This document shows positions 26,965 to 35,870 of a stretch of DNA of 64,000 nucleotides, piece by piece. Source of the DNA: Pseudoselenomonas ruminis. Lineage in GTDB: Bacteria > Bacillota > Negativicutes > Selenomonadales > Selenomonadaceae. The stretch is taken from the NCBI RefSeq assembly GCF_008271295.1, contig NZ_VTOY01000002.1, positions 248,001 to 312,000 of the forward strand, in the 5' to 3' direction. A program made the position numbers and the translations under genes. The notes beneath the pieces were generated by a model. The model was not told the origin of the DNA. It did not search any database and saw nothing but the letters and a program-made list of their open reading frames with translations. Positions within the stretch are counted from its first letter, which is position 1, and the number at the start of each line of letters is the position of its first letter.

Positions 26965-27987
26965 TCAAATCGTCAGTAATTCCTTGATTTTCTCCTCAAC
27001 CTGATTCACCTGGATATTGGCCAGGCAGTCGAGTTTTTTCGGGCAGGCCCGTTTCCAGCAGTACTTGCAGGAACGATCCACCTCGATGGCATTAGCAAGC
27101 TGCCCATAGGGGCCGTTGCGGTTGGCATCCGTCGGGCCCATGAGCATGATGGTTTTCGTGCCGACACCAGCTGAAAGATGGACAGGCCCCGTGTCACCGC
27201 CGATTACGAGCTGCGCATTCTGCAAGATATAGGTAAGCTGCTTGAAATTCGTACTGCCTACCAGATTGATTGGCGGTATTTCTGTCTTGGCACAGATTTC
27301 TGCCGCGCGCTGCTCATCGACAACACCGCCGCCCACGATGACAGGTATCAGCCGCTGGTCATAAAGCCAGTCGCTGAGTGCGGCGAAGTTCTCCACCGGC
27401 CAGCGTTTATTCGGCCAGTTGGCGCCGATGGCAAAAACCACATAGGGATTTTCCATATTGGCACCAGCCTGGCTGAAAATCCGGCGGGTCAAATCCGCCT
27501 CGCGTTCCGGCACTTCGAGCGGGAATACCACCTTGTCCACGCGGCAGCCGATGGCCCGGGCTACATCGAGATAACGCTCGACGATATGGCCCTCTGCATT
27601 AGGCCCGATGACCGGTTTTGATATCTTATCGCTGAACTCGCGCATGTTGCACATGCCAAGCTTTACCGGCGCCTGTCCAAGGCGGGCAATTGCCGCCGAT
27701 TTGAAGAGCCCCTGCAAATCCAGCACGGCATCGTAACGGCGCTGCTGGATTTTTCGCTTGAGCGGGCCATAATTTGCCAGAAAACCGCCCAGCGATTTGA
27801 ATTTTTTCTTTTCGAAAACGATGATTTCATCGATGTAGGGATTCATCGTCAACAGGTCGTAAGCCGGCGGCTCTACAACCCAGGTCAAATGCGCATCGGG
27901 ATATGTTTCCTTGATGGCATGCGCTACCGGCAATGCATGAATGACATCGCCGATGGCACTTAATTTCACTACCAGTATATTTTTCAT
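26965..27987 (-). CDS. Lipopolysaccharide heptosyltransferase (WaaC/WaaF-like)
   Basis: A 340-residue GT9 enzyme starting MKNILVVKLSAIGDVIHALP, the classical start of heptosyltransferase I. QLVIGGDTGPVHLSAGVGTKTIMLMGPT gives the GGDTGPxH donor motif; YCWKRACPKKLDCLANI is the Cys-rich tail. ATG 27987 follows the rfaE2 stop by seven bases with AAGG ahead. It probably adds the first heptose to Kdo. Calling it waaC rather than waaF is not certain. Confidence 0.9.
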   Translation of the reverse strand: MKNILVVKLSAIGDVIHALPVAHAIKETYPDAHLTWVVEPPAYDLLTMNPYIDEIIVFEKKKFKSLGGFLANYGPLKRKIQQRRYDAVLDLQGLFKSAAIARLGQAPVKLGMCNMREFSDKISKPVIGPNAEGHIVERYLDVARAIGCRVDKVVFPLEVPEREADLTRRIFSQAGANMENPYVVFAIGANWPNKRWPVENFAALSDWLYDQRLIPVIVGGGVVDEQRAAEICAKTEIPPINLVGSTNFKQLTYILQNAQLVIGGDTGPVHLSAGVGTKTIMLMGPTDANRNGPYGQLANAIEVDRSCKYCWKRACPKKLDCLANIQVNQVEEKIKELLTI

Positions 27988-27994
27988 CGAGGCC

Positions 27995-28465
27995 TTAGTC
28001 CTCTCCCTGTTTAATCTTCTTGATGACATTCGTAGTCGAGCGTCCCTCGACCATGTTTACGAATTCGACTTTGCCGCCATAGCCCATGACAATTTTAGCT
28101 TCGGGCAGCGTATCGAGGGTGTAGTCGCCGCCCTTGACGTAGACATCCGGCTTGACCTTGGCAATCAAGTTTTCCGCTGTCTGCTCGCCAAACAGGACCA
28201 CGTAGTCAACGGCCTTCAGTGCTCCTACGACCTTGGCGCGGTCCAATTCACTGTTGATCGGACGGCTCGGGCCCTTGTTGGCACGGACCGAAGCATCCGT
28301 ATTGAGGCCCAGCACGAGGCAGTCGCCAAAGGAGCGGGCCTTCTCGAGGTAAGTAACATGGCCGGCATGCAAAATGTCAAAACAGCCATTGGTAAAGACG
28401 ACTTTTTTGCCTCCTTTGCGAAGCACTTCGCAAAAAGCGGCGATATCGTCAGTGGAAATCAGCAT
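27995..28465 (-). CDS. rfaE2: D-glycero-beta-D-manno-heptose 1-phosphate adenylyltransferase
   Basis: A 156-residue cytidylyltransferase-fold enzyme. FTNGCFDILHAGHVTYLEKA contains the HxGH nucleotide-binding motif and RSTTNVIKKI is the C-terminal conserved stretch. It equals the C-terminal domain of HldE and makes ADP-D,D-heptose. It starts one base after the heptose kinase gene, so the two HldE halves are separate but adjacent proteins. Confidence 0.95.
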   Translation of the reverse strand: MLISTDDIAAFCEVLRKGGKKVVFTNGCFDILHAGHVTYLEKARSFGDCLVLGLNTDASVRANKGPSRPINSELDRAKVVGALKAVDYVVLFGEQTAENLIAKVKPDVYVKGGDYTLDTLPEAKIVMGYGGKVEFVNMVEGRSTTNVIKKIKQGED

Positions 28466-28466
28466 A

Positions 28467-29456
28467 TCATTTCTCCAATACTTTTTTCAGTTCATCTTTG
28501 CTAACCGTACTCGTTCCGAGTTTGCGGACGGCAATTCCGCTGGCGATATTGGAAAGCTCGGCCGCTCTTGCCGGCTCCACCCCTGCCGAAAGCGCCAGAA
28601 TGACCGTAGCCACGCAGGTATCACCAGCACCGGATACATCGAATACTTCACTCTTGTCGGATACGGGGATGTTGTGAATCGCCCCATCTTTTTCGAGCAG
28701 CACCATGCCAAGTTCGCCGCGCGTTACGAGAACGCCATCGGCGTCGAGTTCTTCGAGGAGCTCCTGACCGGCCGCATAGATATCCTCCTCCGTCGGCAGT
28801 TCCCTGCCAACAGCCGCCGCAATCTCGGCGTCGTTCTGCTTGACATAGCCGATGTCTTTGAAGCGGTGGATGTCATAGCGCGAATCGACGATACTCGGGA
28901 TATCATGGGCCCGGCAGAAACTTATGAGCTGCTGCTGTATCTTCGGCGTCACCGTACCCGAGCCGTAATCGCTGATAACGACACCGTCGATATCCGGCAG
29001 CAGGTTCTCAATATACTGCATGATTTCCGACTCGAACGCCGGTGTCATCGGCGCATCGCTCTCCTTATCGATGCGCACAATCTGCTGGCTGACCGTTGCG
29101 CGGCCGCCAGCAATGACGCGCGTCTTGGAAATCGTCGGACGCTTCTCATCGCAGAAAAGGCCATCGGTATTGGCGCCGTTTTTCTCCAGCGCTGCCTTGA
29201 GGCCGCGCGCCGCGTTGTCGAGGCCGAGCAGGCCAACGGCAAAGACATTGCCGCCCAGCGTGGCCACATTGTTGACGACATTGGCCGCACCACCGGCGAC
29301 GATTTTTTCGCCAGCCTGCTGCAAAACGAGGACCGGCGCTTCCCGGGAAATGCGGGAGATGCGCCCATCGAGGTATATATCGGCAACCATATCACCAATA
29401 ACCAGGATATTCTTTCCCTGTATTTCTTCCAAAACAGGTTCCAGTTCTTTTTTCAT
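28467..29456 (-). CDS. rfaE1: D-glycero-beta-D-manno-heptose-7-phosphate kinase (copy 2)
   Basis: A 329-residue PfkB-type kinase. GDMVADIYLDGRISRISREAP and VAGGAANVVNNVATLGG match the HldE kinase domain, and FDVSGAGDTCVATVILAL holds the catalytic Asp. Being directly next to rfaE2, it is the more likely functional half of the split HldE. It differs clearly from the kinase at 22748, so the pair is not a recent duplication. Confidence 0.9.
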   Translation of the reverse strand: MKKELEPVLEEIQGKNILVIGDMVADIYLDGRISRISREAPVLVLQQAGEKIVAGGAANVVNNVATLGGNVFAVGLLGLDNAARGLKAALEKNGANTDGLFCDEKRPTISKTRVIAGGRATVSQQIVRIDKESDAPMTPAFESEIMQYIENLLPDIDGVVISDYGSGTVTPKIQQQLISFCRAHDIPSIVDSRYDIHRFKDIGYVKQNDAEIAAAVGRELPTEEDIYAAGQELLEELDADGVLVTRGELGMVLLEKDGAIHNIPVSDKSEVFDVSGAGDTCVATVILALSAGVEPARAAELSNIASGIAVRKLGTSTVSKDELKKVLEK

Positions 29457-29496
29457 CGTTATAAATCCTTCTTTGAACTAGTCTCACCGCCGCCGA

Positions 29497-31038
29497 TTAC
29501 CACGGATTGAACTGCCAGCGGACGCTCCAGCGGTTGGTCATCGACTTGTAGCGCAGGATGATGTCCGAGCAGTGCAGGCTGTGGAACCAGTAATAGTCGA
29601 CGTTCTTCCATTTGCTGTGGTCGAGGTCGTACTTGGTGCCAACGGCCAGACGATTCCGGTCATCGATGCGATAGCTGAAACCGCTCTGCAATTTCTTGCT
29701 GAAATCATCGGTATCATAGTTGAACAGTGAATTCTGAGCGTTCTTCTTGTCGTAATGATAGCCCGCATAAGCGGCCCAACGGTCGTTGAAGTCCTTGGTC
29801 AATACAGCCGAGCCCTTCATGCCCGATACCTTGGAATCATCATAAGACTCATGCGTGATGGTATAGCCCGTATTGAGATAGAGCGTATAGCGATGGAATT
29901 TAATCGGGTCATAGCCAAGGCCTGCCCCGTACTCGCCATGGTTGCTGTGGATTCCGCTTTCATACCAGCGCCCGTATTCGCCGCCGACATTGTAGGTGAA
30001 ATGCGTGCCGGCCAGATGGTCGCTGTAATTTAAGAAATACGACGGTTCTTTCTTGAGCCACTTGTCGTCATCGTCTTCAAAATAGCCATACTTCACGCCC
30101 GTGCGCAGATAGCCATTGTTGAAGGTCAGGTCGTAGTTGCTGCGCCAGCCGTCAGCTGTAGTTACCAATACATTGGCATTCGCGCTCAGATTTTTCTGCA
30201 GCGGGAACTCCAAATCCCACTTAAGGTATAATTTATCGTCGTTGTTATAACCGATGCGCGGCAGGAAGTTTTCTTTGCCCGATGCGCCCGGCGTGATATC
30301 CTTCTCATAGTGCTTGCGCGAAAAAATCGGCGTTCCCTTGAGATAGAGTTTTACCTTGTCCATCATCATCTTCTTCTGCGGATAGATGGTGATTTTCTTG
30401 GCGGCGAAATGATAATCCGGTTTCTTGGCACTGCACTCCGTCTCCGTGGCATCATAGGCCACCATATGGTCCGGATAGAACTCAAAGCGCTTGGCCGTGA
30501 TGTAATGCGCATCAGCCCTGCCCTTGACATCCACCATCGAACCGGTCTTCTTGCCATAGTTATAGTGCGCCTTATAGCCGTCGAGCGTAATCCGCATCTG
30601 TCCCGGCGTCATCTGCAGGACATGGGCCTTTTCCGGAATCTCGATATCCTGGGTCTTCACGTTGCCCGTGACGTTCTCGCCCTGGAAGCGATGTGCGTCC
30701 AGCTGCAGGATATCGACCTTGCCCTTGGCGATAAAACTGCCATCGCGTTCATCGTAGGTGAGGTCATCGCCCTCAAAGGCCACCGGCGACGGCTGCGTCT
30801 TATCAAGCGGATGGCGCAGATGCTTCTCCATTGCCTTGGCATCGGCCAGCAGTTTTTTCTGCTCGTCCGTCAGACGGTTCTTGCGCGCCTGGCGATGTTC
30901 ATTTTCAATGTAATCGAGGACCTGAATGCCCGTATCCGAATCGGCATGATAATCCTTAGCCGATACCGTGCCGGAAGCTGCTGGCAGCACCACTGCCGCC
31001 GCCATAAGTCCGGCCAGGATTTTCTTCTCTTTATTCAT
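29497..31038 (-). CDS. LptD/OstA-like outer-membrane LPS assembly protein
   Basis: A 513-residue exported protein. ATG 31038 has AAGGAG 9 bases upstream and begins a signal peptide (ILAGLMAAAVVLPAASGTVSA). Residues about 85-240 form an OstA/LptA-like repeat region (FEGDDLTYDERDGSFIAKGK, then VDVKGRADAHYITAKRFEFY), and the rest is rich in alternating aromatic strands ending FNPW, a beta-barrel end. LptD inserts LPS into the outer leaflet. Enteric LptD is about 780 residues, so this is a short form. It heads the heptose operon, which supports an LPS role. Confidence 0.75.
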   Translation of the reverse strand: MNKEKKILAGLMAAAVVLPAASGTVSAKDYHADSDTGIQVLDYIENEHRQARKNRLTDEQKKLLADAKAMEKHLRHPLDKTQPSPVAFEGDDLTYDERDGSFIAKGKVDILQLDAHRFQGENVTGNVKTQDIEIPEKAHVLQMTPGQMRITLDGYKAHYNYGKKTGSMVDVKGRADAHYITAKRFEFYPDHMVAYDATETECSAKKPDYHFAAKKITIYPQKKMMMDKVKLYLKGTPIFSRKHYEKDITPGASGKENFLPRIGYNNDDKLYLKWDLEFPLQKNLSANANVLVTTADGWRSNYDLTFNNGYLRTGVKYGYFEDDDDKWLKKEPSYFLNYSDHLAGTHFTYNVGGEYGRWYESGIHSNHGEYGAGLGYDPIKFHRYTLYLNTGYTITHESYDDSKVSGMKGSAVLTKDFNDRWAAYAGYHYDKKNAQNSLFNYDTDDFSKKLQSGFSYRIDDRNRLAVGTKYDLDHSKWKNVDYYWFHSLHCSDIILRYKSMTNRWSVRWQFNPW

Positions 31039-31091
31039 CAAAAGGTACTCCTTCTGTAAACGCAATTAAAAATCGGCAAACCACTTTCTAT

Positions 31092-31127
31092 TATAACGCC
31101 ATTATTCCCGTTTTGCCAACGGCAAAA
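31092..31127. repeat. Dispersed repeat copy 1
   Basis: TATAACGCCATTATT followed by a TTTTGCC/GGCAAAA palindrome. The same layout recurs at 44597-44633 and 44735-44771. All copies are intergenic and upstream of or between genes. This one lies in the leader of the LptD-like gene. Confidence 0.55.
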
Positions 31128-31152
31128 CCTCACCGCCCGGCGAAAACGATAA

Positions 31153-31175
31153 AGCCTTCCTCAACGAGGAAGGCT
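31153..31175 (-). terminator. Intrinsic terminator after the exported-protein gene
   Basis: Perfect 10-bp stem AGCCTTCCTC / GAGGAAGGCT with a 3-base loop, 19 bases past the stop at 31194, followed on the minus strand by TTTATCGTTTTC. The same stem reappears at 33167-33190. Confidence 0.75.
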
Positions 31176-31193
31176 GAAAACTTTTATTTGGTT

Positions 31194-32117
31194 TTACTGA
31201 GCCGTCGTCGCAACACCGTAGAGAACCGTGTCCGACTTCGTCTGCACGTAGAATTCCGTACCTTCCGGCAGTTCGATATTCTTACCGTTGATGAAAGCAC
31301 CGCCGATAATGCCGATTGGTCCCAGCACCGCAATGCCGGCCAGGCTGGCACCAGCAGCCATGGCGAGGTTCTTCATTTCCTTCTGGGATTCCTCACCGAT
31401 GAGCGTCTCAACATAGGTGCCATCAATTGCCTTCGTCTTCTTGAAGTCAATCTGTACTTCGGCGTTGCGGCCGAAGTTCTTGGCCTGTTTTACTTTCGTG
31501 ACAACGCCCTCGCCCGGCTCGCCTTTGGCAAAGACCAGACGGTTGTTGACGATTACATCGCTTGCCACCTGGAAGCGGACCGTGTCGCCCTTCTTGAGCT
31601 CTTTGGAATTTACCGGATCAACCAGTGCCACCTTGATAAGCGTATTGGCCGGCACCTCTACCTGTGCAATCGGCAGCGTTGCCGTGCCGAAGGACACTTT
31701 GGACAATTCCGTGATACGCTTCTGATACGTTCCCTCCGACGTCTTGCCGCCAATGGTCATCTCCATATCGGCAATGCGTTTTTCTACGGAATTCATGCTG
31801 ACCTTGTGGTCGACATTCCATTCGATAGCATTGAGGTCGGCCATGACCGACGTCTTGCCGTTATTGGTATAAAGCTCGTCGTAAATAGCATCAACGCGGG
31901 CCATCATGCTGCCCGTACGATGCGTTCCATTGTAATCTTTCTCCAGTTTATTGATGCGGTCAGTCAGCGCGCCAGTCTGCTCCGTACCATAGGTGTCTTT
32001 CTCAATTGCTGCCAGTTTATCCTGGACTGTTGCCGGCGTTGCGGCGGCGGCCATACTCACCGACGATGCCAGCATAATCGTGCTAAGGAATGCACTGCAC
32101 AGTTTACGGAATTTCAT
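31194..32117 (-). CDS. Exported protein of unknown function with short N-terminal repeats
   Basis: A 307-residue protein; ATG 32117 (GGAGG 9 bases ahead) opens a signal peptide, CSAFLSTIMLASSVSMAAAA. Residues about 20-90 contain related units of roughly 34 residues, each with an YGTEQTGALTDRINKLEK or YNGTHRTGSMMARVDAIYDE-like pattern, which looks like a coiled surface. The middle (KVALVDPVNSKELKKGDTV and GEPGEGVVTKVKQAKNFGR) looks like a beta domain, and MAAGASLAGIAVLGPIGIIGGAF is a hydrophobic Gly-rich segment that may enter a membrane. I do not recognise a named family. Confidence 0.75.
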   Translation of the reverse strand: MKFRKLCSAFLSTIMLASSVSMAAAATPATVQDKLAAIEKDTYGTEQTGALTDRINKLEKDYNGTHRTGSMMARVDAIYDELYTNNGKTSVMADLNAIEWNVDHKVSMNSVEKRIADMEMTIGGKTSEGTYQKRITELSKVSFGTATLPIAQVEVPANTLIKVALVDPVNSKELKKGDTVRFQVASDVIVNNRLVFAKGEPGEGVVTKVKQAKNFGRNAEVQIDFKKTKAIDGTYVETLIGEESQKEMKNLAMAAGASLAGIAVLGPIGIIGGAFINGKNIELPEGTEFYVQTKSDTVLYGVATTAQ

Positions 32118-32217
32118 GAACAATCTCCTCCGTTTCATTTTTTGACTTTGTCTACCATTGTACCATAAATTTTCTTGGATTACTTGAAATCCTGCTGAAA
32201 TACTGATTAAGAGATTC

Positions 32218-33144
32218 TTATTCTTCTGTCCGCCGCTGTGAATCTTCGTAGTGACTCGATTTCGTCTCCGGATTATGCGAACCAGCCGGCTCGGGATGAA
32301 TCAGAATATCAAACGTTCCGAGCTCTTCGCGAATCTTTTCTTCCAATTCATCACAGACCGCATGGACGCGCGAAAGGTGCATATTGCCATCAAAGAGCAC
32401 ATGAACGTCAAGCAATTTATAGGAACCAGACTTGCGCGTGCGCAGGCAGTGGCAGCTCTCTACCTCAGGAACGCTCTCGATAATCTTTACGATGTGGTCC
32501 TCCTGCTCCTCCGGCAGGCTGGCATCGGTGAGTTCCATCGCTGATTCACTCACCATGCGCCAGCCAGCCCGGAAGATAATTCCGGCCACAAAGATGGCAA
32601 TGACCGAGTCGAGCCAGGCCCAGCCCGTAAGCTGCATGAGTGCGAGACCGACGAGAACGCCTACCGATGTCCAGACATCCGACTGCAAATGCAGGCCATC
32701 AGCTTCTAACGCCTGCGATCCGGTGAGTTTGGCCACATAAATCAAGCGCCGCGACACCAGCACATTGACCAGGATGGATACGACCATGATAGCGATACCA
32801 TATTCCAGGAACTCTGGCACTGCCGCCTCCTGGAATTTCAGCACCGATTCGTAAAGGATACCGCCCGCGGCGGCAACAATAAGCAGCGCTTCGACGGCAG
32901 CCGAGAGGTTTTCGAATTTTCCATGACCGTAATCATGCTCTTCATCTGGCGGTACCAGCGACTTTTTTATCGCCCAAAACGCGATAAGTGCCGCCACTAA
33001 ATCCACGCCGGAATGCAGGGCCTCCGATATCAAACTCACAGCGCCGACATAGATACCAACGATTAGTTTCAAGATTACCAGCATCGTGTTGGATATAATC
33101 GAAAAATACGCGGTACGCTTTTTTAATCCTGCATGTTCCATCAT
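32218..33144 (-). CDS. Cation diffusion facilitator transporter
   Basis: A 308-residue CDF-family metal exporter with about six helices. LISEALHSGVDLVAALIAFWA holds the first metal-site residues (H-x3-D), DEEHDYGHGKFENLSAA is the family signature and EADGLHLQSDVWTSVGVL gives the second H-x3-D pair. The C-terminal cytoplasmic domain (VESCHCLRTRKSG, DVHVLFDGNMHLSRVHAVCDE) ends in a His-poor tail. Likely exports Zn, Fe or Mn. Two ATGs (33144, 33141) fit the GAGGG site. Confidence 0.9.
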   Translation of the reverse strand: MMEHAGLKKRTAYFSIISNTMLVILKLIVGIYVGAVSLISEALHSGVDLVAALIAFWAIKKSLVPPDEEHDYGHGKFENLSAAVEALLIVAAAGGILYESVLKFQEAAVPEFLEYGIAIMVVSILVNVLVSRRLIYVAKLTGSQALEADGLHLQSDVWTSVGVLVGLALMQLTGWAWLDSVIAIFVAGIIFRAGWRMVSESAMELTDASLPEEQEDHIVKIIESVPEVESCHCLRTRKSGSYKLLDVHVLFDGNMHLSRVHAVCDELEEKIREELGTFDILIHPEPAGSHNPETKSSHYEDSQRRTEE

Positions 33145-33166
33145 AATCATCCCTCTTTATACGATA

Positions 33167-33190
33167 AGCCTTCCTCTGTGGAGGAAGGCT
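33167..33190 (-). terminator. Intercistronic hairpin, weak terminator
   Basis: Stem AGCCTTCCTC / GAGGAAGGCT identical to that at 31153-31175, with a TGTG loop, 13 bases past the stop at 33203. The following minus-strand sequence TTATCG is a poor U-run, so it may only weaken read-through into the cation transporter. Confidence 0.6.
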
Positions 33191-33202
33191 GTCATTTCCG
33201 TG

Positions 33203-33670
33203 TTATTTTTTCTGCTCATAAATGAAGTCTACAATTTCCCGGTAGGCAGACTCAGGGCCATATTTCATCACCATCTGCGGAGTATCACTTTTCTCCAGCT
33301 GCTTGCGCGTATCGTACTGCTGGGTCTTCGACGCCAGGACCTGATATTCACTGCGGGCCGGGTCGAACTTCACATATTGAAGATAGCGCCGGTTGGTATA
33401 CGCCTTGACGATAGCAATGCGCGCTGTAATAATCTCGCGGGTCTCCTCCTGCGGCGGCAAAATCACCGGCGGCTTGGCCGGGTCGGCCGACGGAATGGGG
33501 TTTGGGTAAACCGTCTCGGTAACCTCCGAAAAAGCGATGGAATTCACATCGACATAATAGCCGGTGCCACCGTCCGCATCGACAAACTGCATATTCTCCT
33601 CCGCCTGGCAAATGCTGCTGATCAGCAGCATTGCCAGCAGGCAAAGCGGTAAAAAGCGTTTTATTTGCAT
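33203..33670 (-). CDS. Small exported protein of unknown function
   Basis: A 155-residue protein with a signal peptide (RFLPLCLLAMLLISSICQAEE). The mature part starts MQFVDADGGTGYYVDVNSI, has a Pro-rich stretch NPIPSADPAKPPVILPP, then a likely beta-rich segment (ITARIAIVKAYTNRRYLQYV). Similar periplasmic proteins are common in Negativicutes, but I cannot name a family. A good promoter sits just upstream (33714-33742). Confidence 0.75.
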   Translation of the reverse strand: MQIKRFLPLCLLAMLLISSICQAEENMQFVDADGGTGYYVDVNSIAFSEVTETVYPNPIPSADPAKPPVILPPQEETREIITARIAIVKAYTNRRYLQYVKFDPARSEYQVLASKTQQYDTRKQLEKSDTPQMVMKYGPESAYREIVDFIYEQKK

Positions 33671-33713
33671 CGGATTCGCTTCCTTTTATAACCATACTGT
33701 TTAAACGGTTACT

Positions 33714-33742
33714 ATTATAATGTAGGACCCCCGCCGGCGCAA
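33714..33742 (-). promoter_or_regulatory. Sigma-70 promoter of the small exported gene
   Basis: Minus strand TTGCGC (33737-33742), a 17-base GC-rich spacer, and TATAAT (33714-33719). It lies 44 bases before ATG 33670 and just past the end of hypE. Confidence 0.7.
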
Positions 33743-33763
33743 GCAATTTAACCGAATTCTAAA

Positions 33764-34771
33764 TCAGCAGATGCGCGGAACGATATTCCCCAGCGGCATA
33801 TCGACCACGCGGATGCCGCCGATAGCCGTGCGCAAACCGACCTGCCCCTTGGCCGACTCCGTGACCTCGCCGATGATGCGCGCATCGCGGCCGTATTTGT
33901 TCTGCTTCATAACATCCAATACCGTGTCAGCTTTATCCGCTGGCACAAATGCCACGCACTTGCCCTCATTGGCCAGATAGAGCGGGTCGAAACCGAGGAT
34001 ATCGCAAACACCCTGCACTTCCTCATGAATCGGCAAAGCCTCTTCGTCGATAAGAATGCCGCAATCTGAAGCCTCTGCAATCTCATTGAGGACTGCGGCT
34101 ACGCCGCCACGGGTCGGATCGCGAAGCACTGCAATATCGGGTGCCGCCTCAAGCATTGCCTTGGTCATGTGACAAAGCGGTGCACAGTCCGTCTTGATGG
34201 TATCCGGCAGCGTAAGGCCATGACGGCCAGCCAGGATTGCCGCCGCATGGTCACCGATATAGCCTGAGAGGATGACCTTCATGCCAGGCTTGACGTTTTT
34301 CGGCGAGATATGCGTACCGCGAATGACATCGCCGATACCGGCCGTGTTGATAAAGATGCCATCGGCTTTGCCCTTCTCGACGACCTTCGTATCACCCGTG
34401 ACGATATAGATGCCCGCCTCGTCGGCCATCTGGCGCATCGTCGCGAGGATTTCCTTGAGGTCTTTCACCGGAAAGCCTTCCTCGATGATGAGACCGGCCG
34501 AAATATAGCGCGGAATCGCGCCCGTCATCGCCAGGTCATTGACCGTGCCGCAGACTGCGAGCTTGCCGATATTGCCGCCCGCAAAGAACAGCGGCTGCAC
34601 GACATACGAATCCGTCGTAAAGGCCACCTGCCCGCCCATTTGCACCTGTGCTCCATCGTGAAGCTCATTGAGCAATGGATTGCCATAAGCCGGCAGAATA
34701 ACTTCCTCCATGAGTTCCTGGCTCAACTTGCCGCCGGCACCATGCGCCAGCGTTACTTTATCACTTACCAT
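33764..34771 (-). CDS. hypE: Hydrogenase maturation protein HypE
   Basis: A 335-residue PurM-like enzyme that dehydrates the carbamoyl group on its C-terminal Cys to make the cyanide ligands of the [NiFe] site. It starts VSDKVTLAHGAGGKLSQELM, has DPTRGGVAAVLNEIAEAS (ATP-binding) and ends NIVPRIC with the essential terminal Cys. ATG 34771 has GGGGAG 8 bases upstream and overlaps hypD by 11 bases; the longer open frame to 34873 is unlikely. Confidence 0.97.
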   Translation of the reverse strand: MVSDKVTLAHGAGGKLSQELMEEVILPAYGNPLLNELHDGAQVQMGGQVAFTTDSYVVQPLFFAGGNIGKLAVCGTVNDLAMTGAIPRYISAGLIIEEGFPVKDLKEILATMRQMADEAGIYIVTGDTKVVEKGKADGIFINTAGIGDVIRGTHISPKNVKPGMKVILSGYIGDHAAAILAGRHGLTLPDTIKTDCAPLCHMTKAMLEAAPDIAVLRDPTRGGVAAVLNEIAEASDCGILIDEEALPIHEEVQGVCDILGFDPLYLANEGKCVAFVPADKADTVLDVMKQNKYGRDARIIGEVTESAKGQVGLRTAIGGIRVVDMPLGNIVPRIC

Positions 34772-35870
34772 ATTCGAATCTCCCCTGACCATATTTATAC
34801 CAGGCGGCACAAACACCCTCAACCGAAACCATGCAGGGTCCGATAGCATGTGTCGGCACACAGGCCTTGCCAAACAGCGGGCACTCTTTCGGCGTCACGA
34901 TGCCGCGAAGCACTTCGCCGCAGCGGCAAGCCGTCTTTTTCGGTGCTGGAAGCTCTACCGCCGCCAACGGCATGACCTGTTCAATGTCGTAGGCCTTGTA
35001 TGTTTCTCTCATGCGAAGGCCCGAAAGCGGCACAATGCCCATGCCGCGCCACCCCGTATCCGCAGGCTCATAGACCGTATCCGTAATGCGCTGGGACACC
35101 GGATTGCCCTCAGGCCGCACGACATCCTCATACTCATTTTCTACTTTGGCCTCACCATTTGCCACCTGTTTGACCAGGCGATAAAGGGCACGCAAAATCT
35201 GCAGTGGTTCAAATCCGGTGACCACTCCCGGCACATGGTATTTTTCTACAATAGGCTCGTAAATGCCAGTTCCTGTTACCACCGAAACATGCCCCGGCAG
35301 AATAAAGCCATCCACATGTACCTGCTCGTCATTAAGCAGCACTTCCATAACCGGCGGCACCAGTTTATGCGCAGAGAGCATAAAGAGATTCTTAATCCCC
35401 TGCTGCTCCGCAGCCAGCACCGTAGCCGCCGCCGTCGGCGCCGTCGTCTCAAAGCCAACGGCCAGGAATACGACCTTCTTGTCCGGATTATCCTTCGCCA
35501 CCGGAATGGAATCCATCGGTGAATAGACGATGCGGATGTCCGCCCCATTCGTCTTGGCTTCGCCCAGGCTGGACTTCGTACCAGGGACTTTCAGCATATC
35601 GCCAAACGTCGTGATGATGACATCGGGATGCTGCGCATAGGCGATGGCCTTGTCCATATAATCATCCGGCGTCACGCAGACCGGACACCCCGGACCCGAA
35701 ACGAGCTCCACATTATCCGGCAGCAGCTGGCGGATACCCGCCCGGAAAATCGCGACCGTATGCGTTCCGCAGACCTCCATAAATCGCAGTTTGCGGCCCG
35801 TCTTATCGGCCATTGCCTTTATCTCTTTGACCAGCCGTTGGGCCAGTTCGCGTTCTTCCTTCTTAGTCAT
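34761..35870 (-). CDS. hypD: Hydrogenase maturation protein HypD
   Basis: A 369-residue iron-sulfur protein that, with HypC, carries Fe(CN)2CO during cofactor assembly. FMEVCGTHTVAIFRAGI and SGPGCPVCVTPDDYMDKAI are the redox Cys motifs; CRCGEVLRGIVTPKECPLFG holds C-terminal cluster Cys residues. ATG 35870 overlaps hypC by 8 bases, so the two partner proteins are translated together. Confidence 0.97.
   Translation of the reverse strand: MTKKEERELAQRLVKEIKAMADKTGRKLRFMEVCGTHTVAIFRAGIRQLLPDNVELVSGPGCPVCVTPDDYMDKAIAYAQHPDVIITTFGDMLKVPGTKSSLGEAKTNGADIRIVYSPMDSIPVAKDNPDKKVVFLAVGFETTAPTAAATVLAAEQQGIKNLFMLSAHKLVPPVMEVLLNDEQVHVDGFILPGHVSVVTGTGIYEPIVEKYHVPGVVTGFEPLQILRALYRLVKQVANGEAKVENEYEDVVRPEGNPVSQRITDTVYEPADTGWRGMGIVPLSGLRMRETYKAYDIEQVMPLAAVELPAPKKTACRCGEVLRGIVTPKECPLFGKACVPTHAIGPCMVSVEGVCAAWYKYGQGRFEYGK

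Noticed and set aside
31113-32168. 351-codon plus-strand open frame
   Set aside because: Antisense to a gene with a signal peptide, good ribosome site and terminator on the minus strand.
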